From Egaibacter danicus (GTDB lineage Bacteria; Pseudomonadota; Gammaproteobacteria; Burkholderiales; Burkholderiaceae_C): a stretch of DNA of 64,000 nucleotides. Below are positions 12,603-22,149 of this stretch, piece by piece (the stretch's first letter is position 1; each line of letters starts with the position of its first letter). Where the stretch lies: NCBI GenBank assembly GCA_016707075.1, contig JADJII010000008.1, positions 1 through 64,000 on the forward strand, written 5' to 3'. A model generated the notes under the pieces. That model did not search any database. It was not told the origin of the DNA and saw only the letters and a list, made by a program, of their open reading frames with translations. The position numbers and the translations under genes were made by a program.

Positions 12603-13826
12603 TTAAGTGACGGACCCGCGCAGGGCACGGCCAATGCGCCGTGCCAGCACAATACCCAAAAGCGAACAGGTGACGGTAACGGCCCATGTCCATTGCCAGC
12701 CCCCCACCCGACTGGCCACCACCGCCACCAGGGGTGGACCGGCGAGCTGGCCGAAGGCGGACCATTGCTGCATCCAGCCCACCGTGGTGGAGATGGTTTT
12801 TTCGCCCGGCGCCATGCGCACGGCGAGTGAAAACAGCGTTCCCGGAATCACGCCACCCACCGCAGAAAACAGCAGGACTGCCAGGTAACGAACGACCGGC
12901 GGCAAACCGGCGCCGCCACTCTGCAGGGGCCAGGTGGCAAATGCGAGCACGGTTCCCAAGGCCATGGCAGAAAAACCCACGGTCAACAACACTTGCGGAT
13001 CTACCCCCCGTTGCAGCAAGCGGCCCGACGCAATGTTGCCCACCATATTGACTGCCGCAGCGCCGGCTGTCAGCACGGCCATGACACCGCCCGATACCCC
13101 GGCCTGGGTGTAGATGGACGGCAGAAACCCGATCACCGCGAGCCACTGCCCTGAATACATCGCAAAACTCAGCGCCACCAGCCAGGGACCGCCTGCAGTG
13201 AGCGTCTGGCGCAAACGCGTAGCCCACGGTGTGGGCGCATGCGGGTGCAAGCGCGTGGCGTCCGGCGGCACCACGCGCCAAACCCAAACCGCCATGATGA
13301 GGGACAGCACGGCGAGCAACCACCACCAGGCCTGCCAGCTGAAGGTCGCAATGAACAGCGGGCCGCACAACAGCGAAGCTGCCGCCCCAAACGGCATGTA
13401 GGCCCCCCAGAGGCCCAGCATGGAATTCATGTTCGCGGGAGCGACCAGGTGACGAATCAGGCTCGGTGCTGGCATGGAGACCAGCAAGAAGCCAACACCC
13501 TCCAACGCCCGAAGCGCTAGCAAATCTGTAGCACTTTGCGCATAACCGCCAAGGGCTCCAGCCCCAAAAAGAACCAAAAGACCAACAATCAGGCTGCGTT
13601 TGAGGCCAAAGCCATCGGCAGCCAGCCCCACGACCAGACCCAGAGCCATACCGGCCAGCTGAACCAGTGACAGCAGGAACCCGGCTTGCAGCAACGAGAT
13701 GTGCAGGGCATCACGCAAGACCGGTAGCGCTGGCGACAGCTTGCCCACGTGCAGCGCGGCGCTGACGCCCGCGAGGATGACAACCAGAGCAGGCATCAGC
13801 GACGGGGTGGTGGCCCGGGTGGTCAT
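12603..13826 (-). CDS. MFS transporter, CynX/NarK-type
   Basis: 407 residues with about 12 hydrophobic segments and typical major facilitator layout: GLAADGFGLKRSLIVGLLVL carries the loop 2-3 motif, and LSLIMAVWVWRVVPPDATRLHPHAPT is the cytoplasmic central loop. The substrate is not evident; this subgroup includes cyanate, nitrate and sugar-acid carriers. The start overlaps the dgt stop by four bases (ATGA), so it is co-translated with dgt. Confidence 0.85.
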   Translation of the reverse strand: MTTRATTPSLMPALVVILAGVSAALHVGKLSPALPVLRDALHISLLQAGFLLSLVQLAGMALGLVVGLAADGFGLKRSLIVGLLVLFGAGALGGYAQSATDLLALRALEGVGFLLVSMPAPSLIRHLVAPANMNSMLGLWGAYMPFGAAASLLCGPLFIATFSWQAWWWLLAVLSLIMAVWVWRVVPPDATRLHPHAPTPWATRLRQTLTAGGPWLVALSFAMYSGQWLAVIGFLPSIYTQAGVSGGVMAVLTAGAAAVNMVGNIASGRLLQRGVDPQVLLTVGFSAMALGTVLAFATWPLQSGGAGLPPVVRYLAVLLFSAVGGVIPGTLFSLAVRMAPGEKTISTTVGWMQQWSAFGQLAGPPLVAVVASRVGGWQWTWAVTVTCSLLGIVLARRIGRALRGSVT

Positions 13827-15022
13827 GGCGCGAGCAATCGCTCCCCGGTGAGGCGCTCATGCTCGCGGGAGGCAAAACGGTCAGTCATGCCCGCGATGTA
13901 ATCCGCTACCACGCGGGCTGCTGAGTCTGCCGCGTCTTGCACACCACGCGCGGCGTCCGATCTGGCAGAAAACCCGGCCTGCATTTCCTGAGGCGCGCTG
14001 GTGTAGGCTGCGAACAATTCACGCACGACCTGTCTGGCCTGGCCCGTGGTATGCACGACCTGCGGATGGCGATACAGGTTTTGAAATAGGAATTTCTTCA
14101 GCATGGTTGACTGGTGGCGCATGTCGTCGCTAAATTGAACAAGCGGCGGCAAACGCCGGGCGGCATCAACAGTTTGTGGCCCGTGCTCGTCAATTGCACG
14201 CTGCGTGGAAGCGATCACGTCATACACCTGCGCGCTGAGCATGCGCCGGATGGTTTCGTACAGCAAGCGCCGTCCCTGCGACCCATCTTTCAGGTGCGGG
14301 TGATCGATCAGGGTTTGCCTGCGAAAATCATTGACCAGCGGCACTTCCTGCAGCTGCTCCAGTGTCAACAGGCCTGAGCGAACACCGTCATCAATATCGT
14401 GGGCGTTGTAGGCGATCTCGTCGGCCAGGTTGCACAACTGGGCTTCCAGACTGGGCTGGGTGCGATCCAGAAACCGCCTGGCAACGCCACCCAGGGATTC
14501 TTTTGTCGCCCCTTCTGCCACCTCCAATCGCTCGGCATTGGCACGCGAGCAGTGTTTGAGAATGCCCTCGCGGGTCTCGAACGTGAGATTCAATCCGTCG
14601 AAAACCGGATACCGCTCTTCCAAGAGATCGACCACGCGCAGACTTTGCAGGTTGTGCTCAAACCCCCCGTGGGCCGACATGCATTCGTTCAGGGCATCCT
14701 GACCAGCATGGCCAAAAGGCGTATGTCCCAGATCATGCGCCAGTGAAATGGCTTCGACCAGATCCTCGTTCAAACACAGTGACCGCGCGATGGAGCGACC
14801 CAGTTGGGCGACTTCCAGTGAATGCGTCAACCGCGTGCGGAACATATCGCCCTCGTGATTGAGGAATACCTGCGTTTTGTAAACGAGCCGGCGAAAGGCC
14901 GTGGAATGAACAATCCGGTCGCGGTCCCGTTGGTACTCGGTACGGGTTGGTGCCGCCTGTTCCATGTGGCGCCGACCACGGGTCTGGCCGGGGTCACATG
15001 CGTAGGGTGCCAATTGCGTCAT
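13823..15022 (-). CDS. dgt: Deoxyguanosinetriphosphate triphosphohydrolase-like protein
   Basis: Hydrolyses dNTPs to deoxynucleosides and triphosphate. The protein has 399 residues and an HD-domain metal site: H in RTRLTHSLEVAQ, HD in SLAHDLGHTPFGH, and D in DEIAYNAHDIDDGV. The N-terminal REYQRDRDRIVHSTAFRRL-type region (here TEYQRDRDRIVHSTAFRRL) is characteristic of the family. It lies downstream of aroB across repeat E4 and overlaps the MFS gene. Whether this subgroup prefers dGTP is not visible. Confidence 0.93.
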   Translation of the reverse strand: MTQLAPYACDPGQTRGRRHMEQAAPTRTEYQRDRDRIVHSTAFRRLVYKTQVFLNHEGDMFRTRLTHSLEVAQLGRSIARSLCLNEDLVEAISLAHDLGHTPFGHAGQDALNECMSAHGGFEHNLQSLRVVDLLEERYPVFDGLNLTFETREGILKHCSRANAERLEVAEGATKESLGGVARRFLDRTQPSLEAQLCNLADEIAYNAHDIDDGVRSGLLTLEQLQEVPLVNDFRRQTLIDHPHLKDGSQGRRLLYETIRRMLSAQVYDVIASTQRAIDEHGPQTVDAARRLPPLVQFSDDMRHQSTMLKKFLFQNLYRHPQVVHTTGQARQVVRELFAAYTSAPQEMQAGFSARSDAARGVQDAADSAARVVADYIAGMTDRFASREHERLTGERLLAP

Positions 15023-15038
15023 TTCATCAAGGAAATAT

Positions 15039-15087
15039 GGCCTTAGACCTTGCTGTATATGCGTAATCAGCTACTTTTTTTGTAGCG
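15039..15087 (-). repeat. Interspersed 48-bp repeat, copy E4 (overlaps the aroB 3' end)
   Basis: On the minus strand CGCTACAAAAAAAGTAGC, then TGATTACGCATATACAGCAA and GGTCTAAGGCC. The aroB stop codon TAG lies inside the palindrome, so the last residues of AroB (SLQKK) are element-encoded. Confidence 0.75.
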
Positions 15088-16231
15088 ATTGGCTGCAACA
15101 TGAATTGATGACTTCGCGTACCAGCGCGTCAGGTGCACTTCGCACAGAAGCGCGCCCGGGTCCATCAATCACCACAAACTTGATTTCACCCGCTTCGGCT
15201 TTTTTGTCAACGCGCATCAGGTCCAGGTAGCAGCTGGCATTATCTGCAGCACCGTCCGCAGCCGGTGCCCTGGCTTTGCCTTGCGTCAAAAGGTCGGGAC
15301 CGACGACGGGTAAGCCCGCTCGTTGAATCAGCGACGTCAGCCGACCAACCAACGTACTGTCGATCAGTCCCAAACGTTGCGAAAGATGTGCTGCCATCAC
15401 CATGCCACAACCCACGGCTTCACCATGGAGCCAATGGCCATACCCAAGACCGGCTTCCATGGCATGTCCGAACGTGTGCCCGAAGTTGAGAATCGCCCGC
15501 AGACCTGATTCACGCTCATCCTGCCCCACTACCCAGGCTTTGATTTCGCAGCTTCGTTTGACGGCATGGGCCAACGCAGCCGGGTCACGCGCCATCAAGG
15601 CGTCAAGATTCAATTCAATCCAGTCCAGAAAGGCCATGTCGGCAATGGGCCCGTATTTGATGACCTCTGCCAGGCCGGCGCTCAGCTCGCGCGTGGGTAG
15701 TGTCTTGAGCGTGTCCAGATCGCAGACAACCTTCACCGGTTGGTAGAAGGCGCCAATCATGTTCTTACCCAGCGGATGGTTAATGGCCGTCTTGCCACCC
15801 ACCGAGGAATCCACCTGCGCCAGCAGCGTAGTGGGCACTTGCACAAACGGTACACCACGCATGTAACTGGCCGCAGCAAAGCCTGTCATATCACCAACGA
15901 CACCACCACCCAATGCAAAAAGAACGGTCTTGCGGTCACTCCTGTTTTCGAGCAGCGCATCAAAGATCAGGTTCAGCGTTTGCCAGTTTTTGTGTTCTTC
16001 ACCATCCGGCAGGGAAACAACGTGGATTTGTTTGAACCGGGCAGAGAGGGCTGATTTCAGGCGTTGGGCATACAGCGGCGCTACCGAGGTGTTGCTCACA
16101 ATCAGCGCCGTAGCCGCTCCTGGAACCGACGCAAAAGTCTGGGGATCACTCAGAAGTGCCGGGCCAATCAGGATGGGATAGCTGCGGTCAGCCAAGTCGA
16201 TAATGACTGTTTCATTGGAACGTGAATTCAT
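15071..16231 (-). CDS. aroB: 3-dehydroquinate synthase
   Basis: Second step of the shikimate pathway: DAHP to 3-dehydroquinate, using NAD and a divalent metal. The protein has 386 residues and shows the NAD-binding GGGVVGDMTGFAAASYMRG, the substrate region VPTTLLAQVDSSVGGKTAIN, and metal ligands in GLAEVIKYG (Glu), LNFGHTFGHAME (His) and GYGHWLHGEAV (His). Two insertions near the C-terminus, rich in Ala and Asp, make it slightly longer than E. coli AroB. The C-terminal SLQKK and stop derive from repeat E4. It lies 46 bp downstream of aroK on the same strand. Confidence 0.97.
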   Translation of the reverse strand: MNSRSNETVIIDLADRSYPILIGPALLSDPQTFASVPGAATALIVSNTSVAPLYAQRLKSALSARFKQIHVVSLPDGEEHKNWQTLNLIFDALLENRSDRKTVLFALGGGVVGDMTGFAAASYMRGVPFVQVPTTLLAQVDSSVGGKTAINHPLGKNMIGAFYQPVKVVCDLDTLKTLPTRELSAGLAEVIKYGPIADMAFLDWIELNLDALMARDPAALAHAVKRSCEIKAWVVGQDERESGLRAILNFGHTFGHAMEAGLGYGHWLHGEAVGCGMVMAAHLSQRLGLIDSTLVGRLTSLIQRAGLPVVGPDLLTQGKARAPAADGAADNASCYLDLMRVDKKAEAGEIKFVVIDGPGRASVRSAPDALVREVINSCCSQSLQKK

Positions 16232-16277
16232 AACCGGGGAGTTTAGAGCCTCTTGGCCTCGCGCCGGATGTCGCGGA

Positions 16278-16808
16278 CTATTGTTCCTTGCGAGGCAAGA
16301 CGCCAGCGAGTTCCAGTTGCATCACGATCATGTTCACCAAGGTTGCTACAGAAGGGCGTCCGGTTTCCAGTACGTAATGAGCCGTTTCGCGATACAGGGG
16401 ATCACGAATGGCGTACAGGTCACGCAATCGGGTAAGTGGATCGGCCACTTGCAGCAGAGGTCGGTTCACATCATGGCGCAAACGCCGGAACAGTTCGTCA
16501 GGCGACGACTTCAGATAAATCACTTTGCCGCGTTCACGAAGATGTTTGCGGTTCGCCGCGCGCAACACCGAGCCACCACCCGTGGAGAGAACGCCTTCCT
16601 GGTTCAACGTCAATTCATCGATCACCGACTCTTCAACATCGCGAAAGTTCTCCTCGCCTTCCCGCTCAAAGTATTCGCGAATGGAACAACCCAGACGAGC
16701 TTCGATCTCGTGGTCGGAGTCAACACAGGGGAGCTGGAGCCGCCGGGCGAGTTGGCGCCCGACGGTGGACTTGCCTGATCCGGGCAGGCCGACCAGACTA
16801 AATATCAA
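16278..16808 (-). CDS. aroK: Shikimate kinase
   Basis: Phosphorylates shikimate at the 3-position with ATP. The 176 residues include Walker A GLPGSGKST near residue 7, the shikimate-binding DSDHEIE, GGGSVL, and the lid arginines in RRLRHDVNRPLL. The gene is in the classical position between pilQ and aroB. The N-terminus MIFSLVG is short but complete for the family. Confidence 0.97.
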   Translation of the reverse strand: MIFSLVGLPGSGKSTVGRQLARRLQLPCVDSDHEIEARLGCSIREYFEREGEENFRDVEESVIDELTLNQEGVLSTGGGSVLRAANRKHLRERGKVIYLKSSPDELFRRLRHDVNRPLLQVADPLTRLRDLYAIRDPLYRETAHYVLETGRPSVATLVNMIVMQLELAGVLPRKEQ

Positions 16809-16849
16809 TTTGCACGAAGCATGCGGGCAGGTACAGCACAGGGTTCAAC

Positions 16850-18928
16850 TCAACGCACGACTGCCTTGTCTGCAATCATTTTGGGAGTGATGAAAACCAG
16901 CATTTCCTGTTTGTTGGACAAACGGGCCTTTGCCTTGAACAGGTTTCCAACCCCAGGCAAATCACCCAGGAAAGGCACTTTGGTTTCGTTCTCGGATTCG
17001 GTCAGTTCAAAAATACCGCCGATGACAACAGTACCGCCATTCTCGACCAGAACCTGGGTTTGGATGTGCTTGGTATTGATGGCAAAGCCGGCAGAGGTTG
17101 ACTGGCCCACGGTGTCCTTGTTGACGTCCAGTGTCAGGATAATATTTCCTTCAGGGGTAATCTGCGGCGTGACTTCCAGCTTCAGATTGGCCTTACGGAA
17201 CGCGATGGATGTTGCCCCACTGGATGTGGCCACCTGATACGGCAATTCCGTGCCCTGTTCAATCAAGGCCTTGATCTGGTCCGCAGTAACCACACGTGGG
17301 CTGGAAACCACGCGGCCCTTGCCATCCGCTTCCAGAGCTTGAATTTCCAGATTCAGGAAGTTGCTCTTCGAAGCGTTGAACAAGGAAATGGCAAAGCCTG
17401 CAGGGCTGTAACCACCTTGCCCGACAGCGGGCAAATTAACGAAGTTACCGGAGGTAGTTCCGGCGACTCCTGTGACGTAGCTGGAGCCAAAGCTGGCATT
17501 GGTGCCACCAGGAGAACCTCCCCCGAGCCGAACACCCAAGGATTTACCAAAGGTATCCGAAGCCTCCACAATGCGCGCTTCAATCAGCACCTGTCGCACC
17601 GGGATATCGATCTTGGAGATCAATTGCTGCACCTGCTCCAGCTTGGCAGCGATATCTGTCACAAACAGCTGGTTGGTCCGGGTTTCAAAAATCACGCTGC
17701 CACGCGGGCTCAAAATCCGGCTGGTATTGGTCCCCGTGCCACCACCGGTAGCTGTCAAGCCCCCTGCAACCTCTGCCGCTTTTGTATAGTTCAACTGGAA
17801 CGACTGTGTGCGCAATGGCTCCAGATTTTGCAGCGCAGCGACCGATTCGAGCTCCAGTTTTTCCTTGGCATTGATTTCGTCCTTCGGCGCGATCCAGATC
17901 ACATTGCCTGTCTTGCGCATCCCGAGACCTTTGGCCTGCAAAATAATATCGAGCGCCTGATCCCACGGTACGTCCTGCAGGCGCAGTGTGACGGCACCGT
18001 TCACTGAATCCGACGTAATGATGTTGAAGTTGGTGAAGTCAGCAATGACTTGCAGCAAAGACCGAACTTCAATATTCTGAAAATTCAGGGACAGCTTCTG
18101 ACCGTTGTAGCCAATGCCCTGCGTCAGCTTGGAAGGATCCACTTTCTGGGGTTTAACTTCCACAACGAATTGGTCATCGCTCTGATAGGCACTGTGAACC
18201 CACAAGCCTTTAGGCTCTATCACCATGCGAACCCGGTCACCCGACTGGAATGTTGTGACAGACTGCACAGGGGTACCAAAATCGGAAACATCCAGGCGCC
18301 TGCGGAGGCCTTCAGGGAGAGTGGATTTCATGAACTCCACAACCAGGGTTTGACCTTGCTGCCGGATGTCCACACCGACCTGGTTATTTGGCAACGCCAC
18401 AATAACTCGCCCAGATCCTTCAGCCCCACGACGAAAGTCAAGATCCTTCAGTGGCAGCGTATCCCGGTTCTTGTTTTCCGCAAATACAGAGGGAGCGGCT
18501 GCGGCAGCAGGCGTAGAGCTGACGGATGCATCCAGCACCACCAGCAGAGACTTGCCTTGTATCTGCGTCTTGTACGTGGTTGCCTGCTTCAGATTCAGCA
18601 CAACGCGCGTCCGATCACCCGCCTGAACCACACTCACTGATTTCAGGTTGCCTTGATTGATGTCAATCGTCGAACGACCCATCCCATTGGATATCCCAGG
18701 GAAGTCCAGCGCTATTCGTGCCGGAGACTGAATCGAGAAACCAGTAGGTACTGCAGTCAGCGGCTGGGACAGGTCTATTCGCACAACCTCGGTACCACCC
18801 GAAGTCGAGCCAGTTACTGCATCAATGGTTGTCTGTGCATGAGAAGCAACCGAAGCCAGAACCATCGCCGCAGCGATCACCAGTTGTTGCAACATGCGCA
18901 TTCCCTTAATACCATTTTGGTTGTTCAT
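16850..18928 (-). CDS. pilQ: Type IV pilus secretin
   Basis: Outer-membrane channel through which type IV pili emerge. The protein has 692 residues: a signal peptide (about residues 1-32, ending SHAQ), two AMIN-type peptidoglycan-binding beta domains (about 40-260), an STN/N0 domain (ISLNFQNIEVRSLLQVIADF-like region near 275), an N1 region, and a C-terminal secretin barrel with LLIEARIVEAS-type, SSPRVVTADQ and LPFLGDLPGVGNLFK segments. The start overlaps the pilP stop by four bases. Intact by length and motif order. Confidence 0.97.
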   Translation of the reverse strand: MNNQNGIKGMRMLQQLVIAAAMVLASVASHAQTTIDAVTGSTSGGTEVVRIDLSQPLTAVPTGFSIQSPARIALDFPGISNGMGRSTIDINQGNLKSVSVVQAGDRTRVVLNLKQATTYKTQIQGKSLLVVLDASVSSTPAAAAAPSVFAENKNRDTLPLKDLDFRRGAEGSGRVIVALPNNQVGVDIRQQGQTLVVEFMKSTLPEGLRRRLDVSDFGTPVQSVTTFQSGDRVRMVIEPKGLWVHSAYQSDDQFVVEVKPQKVDPSKLTQGIGYNGQKLSLNFQNIEVRSLLQVIADFTNFNIITSDSVNGAVTLRLQDVPWDQALDIILQAKGLGMRKTGNVIWIAPKDEINAKEKLELESVAALQNLEPLRTQSFQLNYTKAAEVAGGLTATGGGTGTNTSRILSPRGSVIFETRTNQLFVTDIAAKLEQVQQLISKIDIPVRQVLIEARIVEASDTFGKSLGVRLGGGSPGGTNASFGSSYVTGVAGTTSGNFVNLPAVGQGGYSPAGFAISLFNASKSNFLNLEIQALEADGKGRVVSSPRVVTADQIKALIEQGTELPYQVATSSGATSIAFRKANLKLEVTPQITPEGNIILTLDVNKDTVGQSTSAGFAINTKHIQTQVLVENGGTVVIGGIFELTESENETKVPFLGDLPGVGNLFKAKARLSNKQEMLVFITPKMIADKAVVR

Positions 18929-19467
18929 TTCGACTTCTCCTGCAGCTGCAACGTAGCTGTGCGTTCAATCCATTCACCTACGGCGTCCTGCACGATTTCC
19001 CGCAAGGTCACCTCCGTCTCATTGATTTTGGTCACGCGGCCATAGTTTTGCCCAAGATAGTTACCCGGCCGAACCTGATAGAGCAAGCTGTCCACCTTAA
19101 CCAGCGCAACGGGTTTGCCCGCCTGGACCAGACTGCCGACGAGGGCCATGGAATCCAGCGGGAAGGCTTCGAGCGGCTCTTTGCGACGCGCCAATTCGGG
19201 GGCCACCAACGCGCCATTCGAAGCCACCTGTGAAGAATCTCGCCTCAAGGCCTGAGTCAACTTTTCTCGGCTGAACGGTTCGACTGCGCTAACTTGGGTA
19301 TAACTCTCCGGCTTGAATTGCTTCGGCTCGGAGATCGGTACAACTTTGGGCTTGGTTTGCGCTTTTTGCTCAGCCATCCATTGCAACAGATCCTCATCAC
19401 CGGCGCCCGTGCAACCGGAGACCAAAAAACCTGCGACTAACAGAACACCAATATGCATGGGGGTCAT
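18925..19467 (-). CDS. pilP: Type IV pilus assembly lipoprotein
   Basis: Inner-membrane-attached lipoprotein linking the PilMNO platform to PilQ. The 180 residues begin with a lipoprotein signal (MTPMHIGVLLVAGFLVSGC, with Cys19 as the acylated residue), then a charged linker and a beta-rich HR domain (LALVKVDSLLYQVRPGNYLG-like segment, VTKINETEVTLREIVQD). It is coupled by ATGA overlaps to both pilO and pilQ. Confidence 0.95.
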   Translation of the reverse strand: MTPMHIGVLLVAGFLVSGCTGAGDEDLLQWMAEQKAQTKPKVVPISEPKQFKPESYTQVSAVEPFSREKLTQALRRDSSQVASNGALVAPELARRKEPLEAFPLDSMALVGSLVQAGKPVALVKVDSLLYQVRPGNYLGQNYGRVTKINETEVTLREIVQDAVGEWIERTATLQLQEKSK

Positions 19468-20138
19468 TTTTTGGCTCCCGCTGGCTTGGTGGCTTTACGC
19501 TGCGCATCAATTTCGCCAGAATCAAGGTAGCGAAAAGTTTTGGCAGTCGAATCCATTGTCAAATTACCATCCGCCCGTGGCGTTATCGTGAGATTATTCA
19601 GCGTCACGATCCGGGACAAATTCGCAATGTCGGAAGCAAAAGACCCAATGTCATGATAGCGGCCGACCACCTTCAAGGTAATTGGCAACTCAGCGTAATA
19701 TTCCTTCACCGCAACCTGCCCAGGCCTGAACAAATCGAATTGCAGGCTACGCCCAAGTCCCGCCTGATTGATATCTGACAGCAATGCGTCCATCTCGGCC
19801 TTGCTCGGCAACTGCTTTTCAAGCTGGGTCACATACTGCAATACCTGCTCACGCTGCTTCTTCAGCGCTTCGAGATTGACCGCCTTAGCCAGCTTGACTT
19901 TGTAGTCTTCCCTCAATTTGACTTCCGTCGCCCGCTCCGTTTCGAGCTCAGCTTCAGACGAATTAATCCACAGAAACCACAGCGCAACCACAATAGCTAC
20001 AGCAACTACAACAAACAGCAGATAACGAGGCAACGCTGGCCAACCAGACGGGTCTTTGGTATCCAGTCCACGAAACTGGCTAGCCAGTTTTTCCTGAAGG
20101 GCAGGAAACTCGGTGAGAACAGAAGGATTATTTGCCAT
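19464..20138 (-). CDS. pilO: Type IV pilus inner-membrane platform protein PilO
   Basis: Bitopic protein that pairs with PilN. It has 224 residues: a short cytoplasmic N-terminus, one membrane segment (about residues 38-57, YLLFVVVAVAIVVALWFLW), a coiled-coil (residues about 65-105, with VNLEALKKQREQVLQYVTQLE) and a ferredoxin-like periplasmic fold. It overlaps pilP by four bases and follows pilN by 11 bp. Confidence 0.95.
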   Translation of the reverse strand: MANNPSVLTEFPALQEKLASQFRGLDTKDPSGWPALPRYLLFVVVAVAIVVALWFLWINSSEAELETERATEVKLREDYKVKLAKAVNLEALKKQREQVLQYVTQLEKQLPSKAEMDALLSDINQAGLGRSLQFDLFRPGQVAVKEYYAELPITLKVVGRYHDIGSFASDIANLSRIVTLNNLTITPRADGNLTMDSTAKTFRYLDSGEIDAQRKATKPAGAKK

Positions 20139-20149
20139 ACATGTGCCTG

Positions 20150-20803
20150 CTATTTTTTGACGGGAGCCGAGGCAGCAGCCGCGGCTACTGGCACAACTGC
20201 AACCGCACCACCTGCCGCTGCCTGGGCGGCCTTTTCAGCCTCGCTGGCACGCATCAATCTAACCCTGATCGTGAAGTTCGCCACACGCTTCTGCTCACGC
20301 GGGCTCAGCGCAACACTGCCTGCAACAATTTCGATCAGCTCTGGTTTGGCGAACCAAGGCGTGTTGTTCGCCAGATTACGGAGCAATTCGGAGACTCGTT
20401 CATTGGATTGAGCCACGCCACCCAAAGTCACCAACTGGTTATCCTGCTTCATACTGGAGATATACACCCCGTCAGGCAACTGCTTTACCAGCTCGGTCAG
20501 CAGATGAACAGGAATATTCCGGTCAGCCTGCAAATCTTCCACCGCCTGCTGACGAGCGCGCAAGCCAGCGATTTCCGCCTCCAGGGCAGCAATATCCTTG
20601 ATCTGCACTTCGAGCTTTTTAATCTCGCTGGTCAGCATCTGGTTTTTACCCTGTTGCGACGAGATTTGCGCCTGATACCAAAGGAAAATGCCTCCGGCGA
20701 TGAGGCCGCCAACCAATGCAGAGGTTCCGAGGGAAATGTTGAATACATCACGCCGACGCTTGCGTGCCGCCTCGCGGTGCGGGAGCAGGTTAATCAATAT
20801 CAC
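20150..20803 (-). CDS. pilN: Type IV pilus inner-membrane platform protein PilN
   Basis: 217 residues. The N-terminal INLLPHREAARKRRR is the conserved peptide that docks into PilM in the cytoplasm; one membrane segment follows (about 28-45), then a coiled-coil (about 50-95) and a periplasmic domain containing LPDGVYISSMKQ. The C-terminus is Ala/Val-rich. The start directly abuts the pilM stop. Confidence 0.95.
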   Translation of the reverse strand: MILINLLPHREAARKRRRDVFNISLGTSALVGGLIAGGIFLWYQAQISSQQGKNQMLTSEIKKLEVQIKDIAALEAEIAGLRARQQAVEDLQADRNIPVHLLTELVKQLPDGVYISSMKQDNQLVTLGGVAQSNERVSELLRNLANNTPWFAKPELIEIVAGSVALSPREQKRVANFTIRVRLMRASEAEKAAQAAAGGAVAVVPVAAAAASAPVKK

Positions 20804-21880
20804 TTAGACAAACCTCCGCAACGCCAAACCACAAGATGTCAGATAAGAGGGCGCTTCCCTCGTCATCTTCTTGAGGCGTACACCATCGCCCATTTCCATG
20901 CCTTCGAACGGGTCCACCAGCGTGCATGGGAAAGTTGTTTGATGAGTCACCGCAGCAGTGAGTCCCGGCAAAGCAGCCGAGCCGCCAGCCAGCATGATGT
21001 AGTCCACCTTGTTGTGTGGCGTACTGGTAAAGAAGAATTGCAGTGCTCGTCCGATCTCCTGCACCATGCTATCCACAAACGGGCGAAGCACACTGGATTC
21101 GTAGTCATCCGGCAACTCGCCACTGCGCTTCTTGCTTTCAGCTTCTTCCAGGGAAAATCCATACTGACGCACAATTAATTGTGTCAGTTGCGCCCCGCCA
21201 AACGCCTGATCCCGGTCATACAGAACTTCATCATCCCGAATAACCTGCATGCTGGTGGTCATCGCCCCCACCTCGAAAAGCGCAACAATCGCTCCCGCAC
21301 CTTGATTGGGCAAATTTTCAATCAATCTACTGGTGGCAAGGCGCGACGCATAAGACTCGACATCCACAATCACTGGCTTGAGGCCCGCCGCTTCAGCCAA
21401 ACCCTGAATATCCTGGACCTTTTCCCGCCGAGAAGCCGCGATGAGGACATCCAGATCGCCGCTTGAGGAAGCACTGGGGCCGACCACGCAAAAATCCAGG
21501 CTGACTTCATCCAAAGGAAAAGGTATGTACTGATTAGCCTCGGTCTCAACCTGAGACTCAAGCTCCTGATCGCTAAGCCCCCCGGGGAGAATGATTTTCT
21601 TGGTGATTACCGCAGAAGGCGGCAGCGCCATGGCCACATTTTTGGCTTTGGTGCCACTTTTCTTGACCAATCGACGAACGGCTTCTGCCACCTCATCGAA
21701 CTTCTCTATGTTGCCATCGGTCACCCAGCCCCGCTCCAAGGGCTCCATCGCGCAACGCTCAAGCACCAAAGCGCCTGATTTGTTTTGACTCAATTCAACC
21801 AGTTTGACGCTGGAAGAACTGATATCCAAACCCAACATAGGCGCCGGCTGGCGGCTAAACAAAGACCCCAAAGAGATCAA
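20804..21880 (-). CDS. pilM: Type IV pilus actin-like assembly protein PilM
   Basis: Cytoplasmic actin/FtsA-fold ATP-binding protein that organises PilN. The start is placed at a TTG at 21880 (giving MISLGSLFSRQPAPMLG), preceded by AGGGG at a suitable spacing; a TTG at 21898 is also in frame. The first gives 358 residues. Visible motifs are GLDISSSSVKLVEL (phosphate 1), FEVGAMTTSMQVI (phosphate 2) and MLAGGSAALPGL (adenosine). It is the first gene of the pilMNOPQ operon, divergent from mrcA, with 269 bp between the starts. Confidence 0.93.
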   Translation of the reverse strand: MISLGSLFSRQPAPMLGLDISSSSVKLVELSQNKSGALVLERCAMEPLERGWVTDGNIEKFDEVAEAVRRLVKKSGTKAKNVAMALPPSAVITKKIILPGGLSDQELESQVETEANQYIPFPLDEVSLDFCVVGPSASSSGDLDVLIAASRREKVQDIQGLAEAAGLKPVIVDVESYASRLATSRLIENLPNQGAGAIVALFEVGAMTTSMQVIRDDEVLYDRDQAFGGAQLTQLIVRQYGFSLEEAESKKRSGELPDDYESSVLRPFVDSMVQEIGRALQFFFTSTPHNKVDYIMLAGGSAALPGLTAAVTHQTTFPCTLVDPFEGMEMGDGVRLKKMTREAPSYLTSCGLALRRFV

Positions 21881-22092
21881 GACTATCCCCTGAAACAAAC
21901 CGATTGAGAACCGGCGAAACTTAAGACTTCACATGAATGCTATCAGTAAGCCCCTTGTCCCGCAAAGACATTTGCCTGATTAGCAGGTCAGAAGCGTTGT
22001 CAAAAGCAGACGTTTCAATTCGGGTACGTGACCAGGATACCGTTCATCCGATATGCACTACCAGTCAGTCAACAATGACAGCGGTATCCGCA

Positions 22093-22123
22093 TTAACTGA
22101 GGGCCACTCCTCATTTCTATAAT
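22093..22123 (+). promoter_or_regulatory. Possible sigma-70 promoter for mrcA
   Basis: A perfect -10 TATAAT at 22118-22123 lies 26 bases before the mrcA ATG. The best -35 candidate is TTAACT at 22093-22098, with a long 19-base spacer, so the -35 assignment is weak. Confidence 0.4.
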
Positions 22124-22149
22124 GATGACGCGATCTTACATAGGTTTTT